The notes beneath the pieces were generated by a model, which had not been told where the DNA came from, did no database searches, and worked only from the letters and a program-made list of their open reading frames with translations. Positions 7,123 to 7,330 of a stretch of DNA of 7,330 bases are shown here, piece after piece; positions within the stretch are counted from its first letter, which is position 1; each line of letters starts with the position of its first letter. Origin of the DNA: Saprospirales bacterium. GTDB taxonomy: Bacteria; Bacteroidota; Bacteroidia; Chitinophagales; Saprospiraceae. The stretch is from positions 1 through 7,330 of the forward strand of contig JAHEAS010000159.1 in NCBI GenBank assembly GCA_024642645.1, written 5' to 3'. Both the position numbers and the translations under genes were made by a program.

Positions 7123-7134
7123 GGAACTGGAGGG

Positions 7135-7330
7135 TTAGTTCCTACCCACCCAATACCCACTCACATCATCCATGTTTTTTTGAAAAAACAGCTCCCGATT
7201 GGTCATGTCGAAGGCGCACAGTTGGAAACTACCATCAGCATAACGGTCGTAAACGCAGCCGTTGTCAATGTTCAAGTATTGCCTGAAAGGCATCAATTCC
7301 AATTGGGTTTCGATTTCAGTTTGAACCACT
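7135..7330 (-). CDS. C-terminal end of a probable metallophosphoesterase / serine-threonine protein phosphatase 1-like protein (partial)
   Basis: The frame is open from the window edge to a TAA at 7135-7137, leaving 64 codons; the true start lies outside the window, and the GTG at the edge is most likely an internal valine codon. The segment FRQYLNIDNGCVYDR, followed by a strand reading LCAFDMTNRELFFQKNMD, matches the last beta strands of bacterial PPP-type phosphatases, where N-I-D-x-G-C-V-Y follows the last metal-binding histidine. The expected metal ligands (GDxHG, GDxxDRG, GNHE, and the GH before this segment) would lie upstream, outside the window, so activity cannot be judged. Family members in Bacteroidota are cytoplasmic. 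The link to the downstream large gene is doubtful because of the 840 bp gap. Confidence 0.7.
   Translation of the reverse strand, partial: VVQTEIETQLELMPFRQYLNIDNGCVYDRYADGSFQLCAFDMTNRELFFQKNMDDVSGYWVGRN

Larger units (their letters stand above)
6293..7134. other. Long non-coding intergenic region and leader of the large gene
   Basis: This stretch of about 840 bp is visibly more AT-rich than the coding DNA on its left and has stops in all frames. The only open frame of note (6893-7093, plus strand, from a TTG) has no recognisable features. The part nearest the large gene must hold its promoter, but I see no clean Bacteroidota -7 element (TAnnTTTG) with a -33 TTG. A short hairpin, CACCG (6332-6336) with CGGTG (6344-6348), lies in the probable leader. 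Hairpins at 6601-6651, 6691-6739 and 7104-7122 are listed separately. I see nothing definite in 6750-7070 beyond a weak imperfect palindrome near 7031-7048. Confidence 0.7.

Overview
The window looks like part of a Bacteroidota chromosome, most likely from the Saprospiria/Chitinophagia side of the phylum. This rests on a giant secreted protein ending in a gliding-motility-associated C-terminal domain (CHU_C, the type B sorting signal of the type IX secretion system, T9SS), on module types common in surface proteins of that group, and on the lack of a Shine-Dalgarno sequence before its start. The lineage below phylum level is inference.

Layout: positions 1-145 are non-coding and hold a striking inverted array of a 9-10 bp unit (GTTGATAAG-like), four units per arm, just past the stop codon of the large gene. 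Positions 146-6292 on the minus strand are one intact gene for a 2048-residue exported, modular, very cysteine-rich and strongly acidic surface or secreted protein. Positions 6293-7134 are an AT-richer non-coding stretch of about 840 bp with several RNA-type hairpins, one of them terminator-like, and no credible gene. Positions 7135-7330 on the minus strand are the last 64 codons of a gene cut by the window edge, which resembles the C-terminus of a metallophosphoesterase / serine-threonine protein phosphatase 1 family protein.

Both genes run on the minus strand, but the long gap with a terminator-like hairpin argues that they are separate transcription units. No pathway links them. The large protein should be exported by Sec (signal peptide), fold and form disulfides in the periplasm, and be moved across the outer membrane by the T9SS. 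An adhesive or structural role at the cell surface is inference, since no catalytic domain is visible. I see no mobile element, CRISPR array, tRNA or rRNA. I see no clear new multi-gene system either; the most unusual items are the inverted repeat array, the 827-residue stretch without lysine or arginine, and the structured long intergenic region.
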